Shown: positions 9,372 to 17,900 of the stretch, piece after piece
How the letters are laid out: each line of letters starts with the position of its first letter
Numbering within the stretch: the stretch's first letter is position 1
The notes under the pieces: generated by a model
Seen by the model: the letters and a program-made list of their open reading frames with translations, nothing else
The model's database searches: none
Told to the model about the DNA's origin: nothing
Source: Clostridiaceae bacterium
Lineage (GTDB): Bacteria; Bacillota; Clostridia; DSM-8532
Reading direction: 5' to 3'
DNA length: 58,190 nucleotides
Assembly: GCA_012839205.1 (NCBI GenBank)
Contig: DUNT01000128.1
Coordinates: 1 to 58,190 of the forward strand
Program-made: the position numbers and the translations under genes

Positions 9372-9525
9372 ACTGCTTGAGGGAGAGATTGAGATTGCAA
9401 TCCCGAATTCAAAGGTAATTGATTCATCTGTGTGAATTACAAGAATACTGTAATAGTGTCCTTTTCGGTTTAGGGCTTTACTTTTCAGTGAATCTCGTTT
9501 AAAATTTATTTTAATTAAATAAACC

Positions 9526-9778
9526 AAAGCTAGGAAGAGAAGAAGTAGATCAGTAAATTATCATTCAGAGAGCATCCGGTTGGTGAAAGGCTGCTGATAA
9601 CCTGATTCGAATACATCTCGGAGCTGCTGCCTGAAATTGCAGTAGGGTAAGATGGGTACGCCCAATATAGCGTATGAGTGTGTTTGCACTTGTTAAGGGA
9701 AATTCTGCGAAGAATTTCTAAGCCAGAGGTGGTACCGCAATTGTTTGCCCTCTGTTCCGATTGGAACAGAGGTTTTTT
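9526..9778 (+). promoter_or_regulatory. T-box leader, tyrosine specifier
   Basis: This is a transcription-attenuation leader that binds uncharged tRNA. The hallmark T-box AGGTGGTACCGCAA is at 9727-9740. A terminator follows: a perfect 10-bp stem (9749-9758 with 9763-9772) and six T residues. Stem I contains the AGAGAG and GGTG elements and the specifier-loop context GAATACATC, which places the codon TAC (Tyr) at 9612-9614. The gene downstream is tyrosyl-tRNA synthetase, which agrees. The region from 9372 to 9526 holds no gene that I can support. Confidence 0.9.
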
Positions 9779-9808
9779 GATATACTAAATCTGAGAGGAG
9801 TTGTTGTA

Positions 9809-11035
9809 ATGACAATTTATGATGAACTGGTTGCCCGTGGCCTTATTGCACAGGTTACCGATGAAGAAGAGATTAAAGAGCTCGTTAATAACGGTAAGGC
9901 AACATTTTATATTGGGTTTGATCCAACAGCCGACTCTTTGCATGTTGGTCATTTCATGGCATTATGTCTCATGAAACGCTTGCAAATGGCTGGCAACAAG
10001 CCGGTTGTTCTGATAGGTGGAGGTACTGCATATATAGGAGACCCATCGGGCAGAACAGACATGCGTTCCATGATGACACCTGAAATAATCCGGCACAACA
10101 GTGAATGCTTTAAGGTGCAGATGGAGAAGTTTATTGAGTTCGGCCATGATAAGGCAATCATGGTTAATAATGCAGACTGGCTTTTGAAGCTGAATTATGT
10201 TGACGTACTTAGGGAGGTTGGCACTCATTTTTCTATTAATAATATGCTCCGGGCTGAGTGCTATAAGCAAAGAATGGAAAGAGGCCTTTCCTTCCTGGAA
10301 TTGAATTATATGATTATGCAGGCCTATGATTTTTATTACCTGTTTCAGAATTATGGGTGCAATATGCAATTTGGCGGCGACGATCAATGGTCCAATATGC
10401 TGGCCGGAAGAGAGCTGATACGCCGTATACTGGGTAAAGATTCTTATGCCATGACAATTACATTATTAATGAATTCAGAAGGCAATAAGATGGGGAAAAC
10501 AGCGAAAGGTGCCGTTTGGCTTGATCCGAATAAAACCACGCCTTTTGAATTCTACCAGTACTGGAGAAATGTTGACGATGCTGATGTTTTGAAATGCTTG
10601 AGAATGCTTACTTTTTTACCTCTTGAGGAGATTAATGAAATGGATAAGTGGGAAGGAAGTCAGCTGAACCAGGCTAAGGAAATTTTAGCATATGAACTGA
10701 CGAAACTGGTTCATAATGAAGAGGAAGCTAAAAAGGCCAGGGATGCCTCCCATGCACTCTTCAAAGGAGGTACAGATGATGAGAACATGCCATCTACCGA
10801 AATCGGAACAGAGCTATTAACTGATAATGCAATTGGTGTTATGGACTTAATTGTTGCATGCCGATTAGTACCTTCAAAGAGCGAAGCCAGGCGCTTAATA
10901 CAACAGGGAGGACTGTTTGTTAACGATGCCAAGGTTGAATCCATTGATTATACTGTTACCAAAGAGCAATTAACAAAAGGTATTAAAATACGTAAAGGCA
11001 AGAAAACATTTCACAAGGCATTTATCGGTAATTAA
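9809..11035 (+). CDS. tyrS: Tyrosyl-tRNA synthetase
   Basis: Cytoplasmic class I aminoacyl-tRNA synthetase of 408 residues that charges tRNA-Tyr. The Rossmann domain carries the HIGH-like HVGH (in DPTADSLHVGHFM), the tyrosine-binding region around YMIMQAYDFYYL and QFGGDDQW, and the KMSKS-like KMGKT. An S4 RNA-binding domain fills the C-terminus (ARRLIQQGGLFVNDAKV). Length is normal for a bacterial TyrRS. The ATG at 9809 is chosen because GAGAGGAG lies 8-9 bases before it; the upstream TTG at 9761 sits inside the terminator stem of the leader. Expression is controlled by the T-box. An intrinsic terminator follows. Confidence 0.97.
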   Translation: MTIYDELVARGLIAQVTDEEEIKELVNNGKATFYIGFDPTADSLHVGHFMALCLMKRLQMAGNKPVVLIGGGTAYIGDPSGRTDMRSMMTPEIIRHNSECFKVQMEKFIEFGHDKAIMVNNADWLLKLNYVDVLREVGTHFSINNMLRAECYKQRMERGLSFLELNYMIMQAYDFYYLFQNYGCNMQFGGDDQWSNMLAGRELIRRILGKDSYAMTITLLMNSEGNKMGKTAKGAVWLDPNKTTPFEFYQYWRNVDDADVLKCLRMLTFLPLEEINEMDKWEGSQLNQAKEILAYELTKLVHNEEEAKKARDASHALFKGGTDDENMPSTEIGTELLTDNAIGVMDLIVACRLVPSKSEARRLIQQGGLFVNDAKVESIDYTVTKEQLTKGIKIRKGKKTFHKAFIGN

Positions 11036-11050
11036 AGATAATAAGGAAAG

Positions 11051-11084
11051 GCATGGGTTACAAAGAAAGAACCCGTGCTTTTTT
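11051..11084 (+). terminator. Intrinsic terminator of tyrS
   Basis: The stem GCATGGGTT / AACCCGTGC (one G-T pair) is followed by six T residues. Confidence 0.85.
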
Positions 11085-11245
11085 ATTTATGTTTGTTTTA
11101 ACTTCAAGAAAAGATTAGTTGCAGACAGGTATCATCTATTACAAAAGGCCCATGGGATAATAGGTCTCTATATACATAATGATAGTTATTTTGGTTGATA
11201 CAAGATAAGTATGCATTGATGATAAAATTTATATTAGGTGATAAT

Positions 11246-12169
11246 ATGCATATTTTATCCAAAAAAACAAAACATGAAAATGGTTCAGTTATAGTGTTCT
11301 TTGCTTTATGTATGACAGTAATGCTGGGAGTTTGTGCTCTGGTAATCGATTATGGAATTCTTGTCCATAAGAGAATTACTTTAAGTAACGCCGTAGACGC
11401 AGCTGCGCTGGCGGGGGCACAGGAATTGATATTTAACAGAGACAATGCCGAAACAGTGGCAAAGAGTTACCTGGAAGCCAATGGTGTAAATCCCTTGGAT
11501 GCCGAAGTAATTGTATATGATTCAGGTACAAAAATCAGAGTAACAGCAAAAAATGACGTGAATCACTATTTTGCACGAATATTTGGGTTCGATAAAGGAA
11601 AAGCTGAAGCCACCGGTGCTGCAATGTGGGCTCCTGTTATCGGTGTATATGAAGGTATCAGACCATTTGCGATAGAGAAGCAGCCTTTGGAATTTGGTCT
11701 GCAATATGTGTTAAAAGAAGGCGGTGGGGGAGGCTCTAACGGCAATTACGGAGCTCTGGCACTAAGCGGGAATGGGGCAAGTACCTATGTAAACAATATT
11801 ATCAACGGATATGACGGACATCTTCGGGTAGGAGACTATGTGGAAACCGAGCCCGGAAATATGAGCGGGCCCACCGTACAAGGGGTCAACACACTTATAA
11901 GCCGATGCAACCATACACCAGAATGTACTTATGATAATTATAATTCGAATTGTCCTCGTATAATTACAGTTATTATGGTGGACACTCTGAGTGTAAATGG
12001 CAGAAGCAATGTAAGAATCGCAGGTTTCGCCAGATTTTTCTTAGAAGAGGTTGAGGGACATGGTAATGAATGTGTTGTAACCGGCAGATTCTTAAATACT
12101 GTTATGTCGGGTGAACTCGGTGATATAGAAGAAGATTTTGGACTGAAGGGAGTAAAACTTATTCAATAG
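11246..12169 (+). CDS. TadG-like (pilus-assembly type) secreted or membrane protein
   Basis: Protein of 307 residues. The N-terminus (NGSVIVFFALCMTVMLGVCALVIDYG) is the type IV pilin-like hydrophobic segment found in TadE/TadG proteins. It is followed by LSNAVDAAALAGAQEL, the hallmark of the TadG N-terminal region. The rest is probably outside the cell; it has a Gly-rich stretch and four Cys in the NHTPECTYDNYNSNC area. No other tad genes lie in this window, so its role is open. The ATG at 11246 has AGGTG five bases upstream; a TTG at 11195 would add 17 residues. The stop codon sits inside a hairpin. Confidence 0.7.
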   Translation: MHILSKKTKHENGSVIVFFALCMTVMLGVCALVIDYGILVHKRITLSNAVDAAALAGAQELIFNRDNAETVAKSYLEANGVNPLDAEVIVYDSGTKIRVTAKNDVNHYFARIFGFDKGKAEATGAAMWAPVIGVYEGIRPFAIEKQPLEFGLQYVLKEGGGGGSNGNYGALALSGNGASTYVNNIINGYDGHLRVGDYVETEPGNMSGPTVQGVNTLISRCNHTPECTYDNYNSNCPRIITVIMVDTLSVNGRSNVRIAGFARFFLEEVEGHGNECVVTGRFLNTVMSGELGDIEEDFGLKGVKLIQ

Positions 12170-12180
12170 TTTTACTCCTT
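12149..12180 (+). terminator. Hairpin overlapping the stop of the TadG-like gene
   Basis: A perfect 11-bp stem, GGAGTAAAACT with its complement, has the eight-base loop TATTCAAT and is followed by only two T residues. It covers the last codons and stop. It is probably a weak terminator. The remaining bases to 12467 are A+T-rich with no gene and no promoter that I can defend. Confidence 0.55.
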
Positions 12181-12467
12181 ACAATCATGTTTGATACTTA
12201 AGCAAAACTTAATAAAAGCTGATCTTTATTATAAATTCTCCTATGAGCAATGAAACTGCTCACAAGTCAAAAATTTAATACACATACATTGCATATACAT
12301 ATATATTAATAATATTCTGTTTTCTTAAGGCAGCTGCTAATTTCATCAGCGCCAGGTTAATGGTTTTTTAAAATGGATTCAAAAACTCCATACATTTAAC
12401 AGCAATTATATGTTATTCTTATTTGGTGGAAGAAATTAATAAGATTACCGATTTATAAGGGTGTATT

Positions 12468-14174
12468 ATGAAGAAAATTTTGATTTTCATATCATTTGTA
12501 TTGCTGGGGATGTTATTTTTTTTACCGATAATATCTGCAAGCGCTTCAGAAATTGCTCATCTGGGATTTGTGGAGTCTGACGTAATTCTGCAACCTTCAG
12601 GAAATGCTATAGTAACATATACAGTACGTTATAATTTGGTACCGGGGAAAACCATGCTGGCATTTACATTAGAAGGATTCGATGAACTTCATCCTATTTT
12701 TGATGATGATTTTTCCTGTGTCGTAAAAGATGATAATTCGGTCTTTGATATAGATATTATTGATCTTGGCGGTGGAAGATACGATATTATTAACTCCGGA
12801 AATAACCGCCTTGGAGGAGAATATCTCACGTACAAAATCCGCTTTACGGCAGATATGGCCGAGGCCGGATATCTGGCGAGAACAATATCGGAAGATGGAA
12901 AATCGCTGGTGGTATTCCATTGGCAGCCTGTACAGTGGGATGAGGCTATGGAGCATTATACGGTAGCTGTGAATTATCCCTTGAAATTTCCTGAAGGTTC
13001 GGGTACAAGAGAGGAAGTAGAAGAATTCCTGCTTCAGAATGATTTTGCCACCGAAGCCTGGATGAACGAAGAATATCTGATTGATTACAGGGTAAACCAG
13101 CTTAACTCAGTTCCGCGGGTACAGGTATTACTCCATAAAAACAATCCTCCACAAAGATATAACTTCGAGATTCAACAGTATATCTCAGACAACCTTTTTA
13201 ATGAGATGCCGGATTACAATAAAAAGCCTCCCGTCGATGAAAAGCCTATTGACGAATATCCCCAGGTGCCCTACCAGCCAGATAGCGGAAGGCTTGATTC
13301 AAGCAGGCCTTATAACAATGAATCCACAGACAGATGGACTATGTTATTCTTATTTATAATCCTGGCTATAGGAACAACAATTTTTGTTGGCCTCAAGCAT
13401 CGTTCTGTAATAAAAGCACGGACTTCCTATGAAGAAATTAAGTGGGCAAGGGAAGACTGGGCTCCCCCTCAACTGGAGGTAGCTTCATTCAGAAAAGATG
13501 GCTTTGTGATTGAAGATCTTGATGTGGTGGAAGCGGCTGTTCTTATAGGAATACCATACAACAACATACTGTCTGTTATTCTGTATAAACTGATAGATAA
13601 AGGCTATTTAGAAGAGATATCAATAGAACCATTAAGAGTAAAACAAGTAAAAGGAAAAGACTTAACCGGATTGCCTCAATATGAAAAACTTATGTATGCT
13701 GCAGCAGCAGACGAAGAGTTCAGCGAGCAGGAGATAGAAAACATATTGAAGTGGCTTGTGGATACTGTCAGAGCCAAGACCTGGAACTGCGATATTGAAG
13801 CTACAAAAGAATACTATATGAATAAATTCCAGCACTCATATAATGAGCAAAACCACGAAGAATATGAAGAGTATCAAAGATACTATGATGAACCATATTA
13901 CTATCATTGGCATTATTACTATATGTACCATAATCACATATATAACCGCAGAAGATACCGTGATTATCATAATAGAATAAAGGTGAATGCAAATAAAACT
14001 GTATCCAATTCTATAATCGATACAGATAAGGGTGTGTATGCCTGCCATGATGCCTGCCACTCGGCTTGTCATTCGGCTTGCCACGACGCTTGCCACTCTG
14101 CCTGTCATTCGGCCTGTCACTCAGCCTGTCATTCAGCCTGCCATTCTGCATGTGTCAGCGGAGGTGCAAGGTGA
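12468..14174 (+). CDS. DUF2207-like membrane protein with a C-terminal (ACHS)n repeat tail
   Basis: Protein of 568 residues. It has a signal peptide (about 1-27), a DUF2207-like extracytoplasmic domain to about 285, one transmembrane helix (about 290-310) and a cytoplasmic part. The cytoplasmic part has a winged-helix-like region (near 350-400), a Tyr/His-rich segment (about 472-495) and, at residues 525-564, ten tetrapeptides: nine ACH[S/D] and one ACVS, then GGAR. Cys and His thus recur every four residues, which would line one face of a helix. The gene overlaps the radical SAM gene by GTGA and is read just before it. I infer that the tail is the substrate of that enzyme, or a metal site. 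The DUF2207 call rests on recalled features. Confidence 0.8.
   Translation: MKKILIFISFVLLGMLFFLPIISASASEIAHLGFVESDVILQPSGNAIVTYTVRYNLVPGKTMLAFTLEGFDELHPIFDDDFSCVVKDDNSVFDIDIIDLGGGRYDIINSGNNRLGGEYLTYKIRFTADMAEAGYLARTISEDGKSLVVFHWQPVQWDEAMEHYTVAVNYPLKFPEGSGTREEVEEFLLQNDFATEAWMNEEYLIDYRVNQLNSVPRVQVLLHKNNPPQRYNFEIQQYISDNLFNEMPDYNKKPPVDEKPIDEYPQVPYQPDSGRLDSSRPYNNESTDRWTMLFLFIILAIGTTIFVGLKHRSVIKARTSYEEIKWAREDWAPPQLEVASFRKDGFVIEDLDVVEAAVLIGIPYNNILSVILYKLIDKGYLEEISIEPLRVKQVKGKDLTGLPQYEKLMYAAAADEEFSEQEIENILKWLVDTVRAKTWNCDIEATKEYYMNKFQHSYNEQNHEEYEEYQRYYDEPYYYHWHYYYMYHNHIYNRRRYRDYHNRIKVNANKTVSNSIIDTDKGVYACHDACHSACHSACHDACHSACHSACHSACHSACHSACVSGGAR
14040..14159 (+). repeat. Ten tandem 12-bp units encoding ACHS/ACHD/ACVS
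   Basis: Ten in-frame units of 12 bases encode, in order, ACHD, ACHS, ACHS, ACHD, five ACHS and ACVS. Synonymous codons vary freely: Cys is TGC or TGT, His CAC or CAT, Ser TCG, TCT or TCA, Ala GCC, GCT or GCA. The peptide pattern is therefore kept while the DNA has drifted, which argues for selection on the protein rather than recent slippage. Confidence 0.95.
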
Positions 14175-15499
14175 AGAAGCATAAGTTAGCATGGGTTGAT
14201 GACTTTATAATGAAGATAAAGCCCTACATATATATGAGGCTTATAGATAATGTGCTTATTCGTATGCCTAATGAAGCCTTTAAACTTAATTCTACGGGGG
14301 CTAAGGTAATTGACTATATTCTTTCAGGGGGCTCGGTCCAGGACATTATTAAGGCCAGACGAGACTACCCTGAAACTGAGGAACAACTGGAACGCTTTTT
14401 TACCGACTTTTCACTTATGTGGAATGGGAGGGTTTGCGAGAATTATAATACCCCTGCTATCCACAGAACCGAGTTTAACCTTGGCTATATAAAACTTCCT
14501 GTACTGTCTGAAGTAGCTTTAACGTATACCTGTAATGTCCGGTGCAGGTTCTGCTATGCGGATTGCACTCAAAAAGAGGTTGAAAGCCAGCTTGATACCG
14601 AGGGTTTCAAAAGGGTTCTCGATATAATCCGATATGATGCACAAGTGCCCAGCGTTTCATTTACCGGTGGAGAACCAACAACTTACAAGGAACTAACCGA
14701 GCTTATCCGCTATGCATCAAAGAATAACAAGATGAGAGTAAATCTCATTACCAATGGCACCTTGATTACACCACAAAAAGCAAAGGAATTTGCAGAAGCC
14801 GGTCTTTCTTCTGCTCAGGTGAGTATTGAATCTGCAATAGCCCGGGAACATGATGAAATTACAGGGGTTAAAGGTTCACATCAGGCCTCGGTAAACGGAT
14901 TGAAATCATTAATAGATGCAGATATTATTGCTCACCCACACTTGACTGTATGTACTATGAATAAAGACAATTTACAAAAATATCCGGAATTCTGTAAGAG
15001 TATTGGAGTAGAAAGGTTCTCCTCAAACCTGGTTATCCCCTCAGGCAGAGGCGAAGCACAGGACTTGACGGTAGAATATCAAGAGATTGGAAATATTGTT
15101 GAAAATCTTCAGTCCGCAGCAAGAAGTTCGGGAGTTGAATACATGTGGTATTCGCCTACCCCGATATGTCTGTTTAACCCTATTGCAGCCGGGTTTGGCA
15201 ATAAAGGCTGCAGCGCCTGTGAGGGATTATTATCAGTTGATCCAGGCGGTAATATTTTACCCTGCTCCAGTTGGTCTGAGCCTATGGGGAATTTACTGGA
15301 GGAGGGGTTTGAGGCAATATGGTTTAATAAACGAAGCCAATTCATAAGAGATAAAAAATCAGCTCCTGCTAAGTGCAGAGAATGCAGAGATTTTGCCGTA
15401 TGTCAGGGGGCATGCCCGCTTTATTTCGATGCCCACGGCTGTGAAGAATTAGAGGCAATTTGGGATATGAAGGGTCTTAAAGGAAAGGAGTATGTATGA
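14171..15499 (+). CDS. Radical SAM/SPASM enzyme with N-terminal PqqD-like domain
   Basis: Probable peptide- or protein-modifying enzyme of 442 residues. Residues 17-85 (MPNEAFKLNSTGAKVIDYIL, then SGGSVQDII) resemble PqqD, the precursor-binding domain of many RiPP enzymes. The radical SAM cluster is C121-x3-C125-x2-C128 (CNVRCRFC), followed by FTGGEPT. A SPASM domain near 345-430 offers C347, C350, C365, C402, C405, C411 and C415 for auxiliary iron-sulfur clusters. The GTG at 14171 has GGAGG six bases upstream and overlaps the stop of the repeat-tailed protein. The gene also overlaps the next gene by four bases. Likely chemistry is a Cys- or His-directed crosslink in the ACHS tail; that is inference. 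Confidence 0.9.
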   Translation: MKKHKLAWVDDFIMKIKPYIYMRLIDNVLIRMPNEAFKLNSTGAKVIDYILSGGSVQDIIKARRDYPETEEQLERFFTDFSLMWNGRVCENYNTPAIHRTEFNLGYIKLPVLSEVALTYTCNVRCRFCYADCTQKEVESQLDTEGFKRVLDIIRYDAQVPSVSFTGGEPTTYKELTELIRYASKNNKMRVNLITNGTLITPQKAKEFAEAGLSSAQVSIESAIAREHDEITGVKGSHQASVNGLKSLIDADIIAHPHLTVCTMNKDNLQKYPEFCKSIGVERFSSNLVIPSGRGEAQDLTVEYQEIGNIVENLQSAARSSGVEYMWYSPTPICLFNPIAAGFGNKGCSACEGLLSVDPGGNILPCSSWSEPMGNLLEEGFEAIWFNKRSQFIRDKKSAPAKCRECRDFAVCQGACPLYFDAHGCEELEAIWDMKGLKGKEYV

Positions 15500-16470
15500 A
15501 AAACAGGAAAATACCGGGGTTCCCTTTACCTGAAGATCAGGATGCCATTAAATTTCATATCTTTAAAGAACTTTCATATACAACCAGAATGTTGATTTAT
15601 TCAGGATGTATAATAATCGGATTTCTCCTGCAGATAATTACACTCAATATTTGGCCGGGCGCTATTCTTCTTATATTCGCTTCATTATTGATCCTGGTTA
15701 AAGGCTACAGCACAAAGCCATCCCAGTCAATACGAAAAAGCAGCTGGACCAGGACCAATATGGATAAAGTGCATCAGATCAATCAGATTAAACAGAGTAT
15801 TGACAAATGGGACAAGGATGCATTGGATATAAGCAATGGACTGGGGTGCATCACCTTTATCCTGGTATTTATCATTATTGCTTTTATATATGCTGGTATA
15901 GCCGTAAAAATAAGCGGCAGGGCAGCTGGTATATTTATAGCAGATTCAATTATACTGATAGCATCAGTATGGTTTAACGGCATGAGAAAAAAAGGCCACC
16001 AGGCAATACTATATATTAAAACAGATATAGTTGTTGAGCTGGAAATGTATTTTGAAACCATTAAGAAAACCGGAGAAAATTATGTCCCTTCCATGGCGCT
16101 GGCTAAAGACAAAGAAGGAAAGGAATTTCCAACCGATTGCCGTTTTAATATTGTATTTGATAATGCTCCGGCTGATTTTTACGGAATTCAGGCTCAAATC
16201 AACATCAATTCTGTTAACAGTACCAACTATCCTTATTTTTATTGTGTCATAACAGCCAAGAAAGACTTTGGGCTTGATAAATATGAAAAAAGGCTGGTTA
16301 TTCCTAAAGGCATCACAATACAGTTTTCAGGAGACGAGGACGCTGAAGTTATTGTTATTCGTCAGCGCACAACCAAGAATTCGGGATACCATACAAAACC
16401 AGATGCCCGAAAAACCATATTGGAATTTTCATTGAATCTTGCGAGAATTATTATTGAGGATAACAAGTAA
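15496..16470 (+). CDS. Membrane protein of the radical SAM cluster, unknown function
   Basis: I do not recognise this 324-residue protein. It has two pairs of hydrophobic helices (about 34-75 and 115-165) separated by a polar loop with Lys, Gln and Trp (IKQSIDKWDKDALD). The C-terminal half is soluble and rich in beta-type segments (CRFNIVFDNAPADFYGIQAQ). Its ATG overlaps the radical SAM stop (ATGA), so it belongs to the same operon and is co-translated. It could be a partner of the DUF2207-like protein or a transporter-like component; nothing in the sequence decides. Its stop is directly abutted by the stop of the convergent gene. Confidence 0.75.
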   Translation: MKNRKIPGFPLPEDQDAIKFHIFKELSYTTRMLIYSGCIIIGFLLQIITLNIWPGAILLIFASLLILVKGYSTKPSQSIRKSSWTRTNMDKVHQINQIKQSIDKWDKDALDISNGLGCITFILVFIIIAFIYAGIAVKISGRAAGIFIADSIILIASVWFNGMRKKGHQAILYIKTDIVVELEMYFETIKKTGENYVPSMALAKDKEGKEFPTDCRFNIVFDNAPADFYGIQAQININSVNSTNYPYFYCVITAKKDFGLDKYEKRLVIPKGITIQFSGDEDAEVIVIRQRTTKNSGYHTKPDARKTILEFSLNLARIIIEDNK

Positions 16471-17391
16471 TTATTTATCCGGACTGAAACGTTCCTCCAC
16501 GCGACTAAACAGCAGAGAAGATATCATGCCCAATAAAAACATTATTATTACCAGAGCCAGTGCCGGAATGAATGTAAGTCCTGATTCCAGCAAGCCAGCA
16601 GCCGTTAATCCCGGTGCCACAACCGTGGGGAAAATAGCCAGGGATGAGCCTAATACAGTTCCCAGAATTATATGGTACATAATTTCGTATTTTCTTTCGA
16701 AGAGTACACTAACAAGTTTGGCAAAAGCAATGATTGCCAGCAATACACCTATCATCAACGGTATTATAACTGAGAAGTCCAGGTTTGAGATACCGTCCGA
16801 CATTTTACTGTACATACCAAAATAAATCAGGAAATTGGAAGGAGAGAGACCCGGCACAATGAAGCCCAAACCTACCAATACTCCTCCGCCTATCCATATT
16901 AAAAAGTTTGGTTCTATAGATGTAAGCTGATTTTCGCCGTACAACATCAAAACAAGAATTGCGATTGCTGCCGTTATTAGTGCTATATATCCATTTTTAC
17001 CTCTTCCTTTTAATCCGGCTGTTTTCCATAAGGAAGGCACTGTGCCGGCAACGAAACCAATAAAAAGGCTTACAAACTGCGGAGCAAACTTACCAAAAGC
17101 TGCCGAAACCAGGCCGGCAAAGAGCAGGATACCTAAGATACCGCCTATTCCCACTGGAAGGAAGAAGAAAAAGTACTTCTTAAATTTTCTAGGGAAATTT
17201 CCCAAAAAAGAAATCAGATGATTATATATCCCGAAGACTACCATCAGCACACCGCCTGATAAGCCGGGCAGTATAGCCCCTATGCCGATTAAGGCTCCTT
17301 TTATTACGCGAATAAACCAGGACATGGGGGTTTCACGAATATGCTCTATACTTGTATTATTTTTATTAGAGAGATCAGTATTCTTTAACAT
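16471..17391 (-). CDS. DUF368 membrane protein, probable undecaprenyl-phosphate translocase
   Basis: Polytopic membrane protein of 306 residues with about nine helices. It carries the two DUF368 signatures: GALIGIGAILPGLSGGVLMV near the N-terminus and LVGLGFIVPGLSPSNFLIYF in the middle. DUF368 proteins (PopT) have been shown to recycle the undecaprenyl-phosphate lipid carrier for wall synthesis. The ATG at 17391 has GAGG five bases upstream on this strand; an in-frame GTG two codons earlier would sit on that site. It ends back to back with the membrane-protein gene at 16470 with no base between them. Confidence 0.85.
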   Translation of the reverse strand: MLKNTDLSNKNNTSIEHIRETPMSWFIRVIKGALIGIGAILPGLSGGVLMVVFGIYNHLISFLGNFPRKFKKYFFFFLPVGIGGILGILLFAGLVSAAFGKFAPQFVSLFIGFVAGTVPSLWKTAGLKGRGKNGYIALITAAIAILVLMLYGENQLTSIEPNFLIWIGGGVLVGLGFIVPGLSPSNFLIYFGMYSKMSDGISNLDFSVIIPLMIGVLLAIIAFAKLVSVLFERKYEIMYHIILGTVLGSSLAIFPTVVAPGLTAAGLLESGLTFIPALALVIIMFLLGMISSLLFSRVEERFSPDK

Positions 17392-17509
17392 GTACACCTC
17401 AACTATTACACAACATCCTGCCTGCTGCCATAACTTGTTTCTATACTATTTTACCGTTACATTTTATTATCTTGTGCTCCCAATGTCAATTATTTGCCAA
17501 TTGTCTTTC

Positions 17510-17539
17510 TTGACTTTTAACAGGTCTCAATGTTATAAT
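17510..17539 (+). promoter_or_regulatory. Promoter of the Trp T-box transcript
   Basis: The -35 box is TTGACT (17510-17515) and the -10 box is a perfect TATAAT (17534-17539), with an 18-bp spacer. Transcription would begin near 17546, just before the T-box leader. Confidence 0.8.
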
Positions 17540-17559
17540 TCATTAAACTGATGACGTGG

Positions 17560-17824
17560 AGATAAAAATGTAATGTGCGCTCACAGAGAGTGAGGGATGG
17601 TGGGAGCCTCGCAGAAAGCAGTACATTAAATGGACCACTGAGGGTGCAGTCAAAGGATTGTTTTTTCAATCTGAGTATTCTGCAACGTATCAGCTGCGTG
17701 AAAGCTGAGGAATATAATTGTATTCCTAAATGAGGCAGGTTACCCTGTAAAACAAGGTGGCACCACGGGTTATTACACTCGTCCTTGACATTTGTTTGAT
17801 GTCTAGTGGATGAGTGTTTTTTGT
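17560..17824 (+). promoter_or_regulatory. T-box leader, tryptophan (TGG) specifier
   Basis: This tRNA-sensing leader has AGAGAG (17586-17591), a GGTG loop element, the T-box sequence AAGGTGGCACCACGG (17754-17768) and a terminator formed by ACACTCGTCC (17775-17784) with GGATGAGTGT (17808-17817) and a run of T. The specifier-loop context is AAATGGACCACTGAG. By the usual AA-NNN-ACC pattern the codon is TGG at 17631-17633, tryptophan. The genes downstream on this strand are iorA, iorB and paaK, starting 250 bases further on. No other gene intervenes. Confidence 0.85.
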
Positions 17825-17900
17825 TTATTCGGAATATTTTCATTCTGAGAGGAGCGAAGTACATACACTGTTACCCTAAACCAGCAGAGTACTTAACATA

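Noticed and set aside
9761-9808. A TTG start for tyrS at 9761
   Set aside because: It lies in the terminator hairpin of the T-box; the ATG at 9809 follows a strong ribosome site.
11246-12169. A complete Tad pilus locus
   Set aside because: Only one TadG-like gene is visible; no prepilin, secretion ATPase or prepilin peptidase gene is nearby.
14040-14159. The tandem 12-bp units as a minisatellite or CRISPR-like array
   Set aside because: They are in frame, without spacers, and vary only at synonymous sites apart from S/D and the last unit, so they are a coding repeat.
14066-14170. A longer radical SAM protein starting at 14066
   Set aside because: That extension reads the ACHS repeat region in another frame, giving a Leu/Ser/Phe-rich artefact. 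The GTG at 14171 has a good ribosome site and the GTGA overlap.
17560-17824. The T-box as the leader of a missing trpS or trp operon gene
   Set aside because: No other gene or remnant lies between its terminator and iorA on this strand, only dispersed repeats, so iorAB-paaK are the direct targets.
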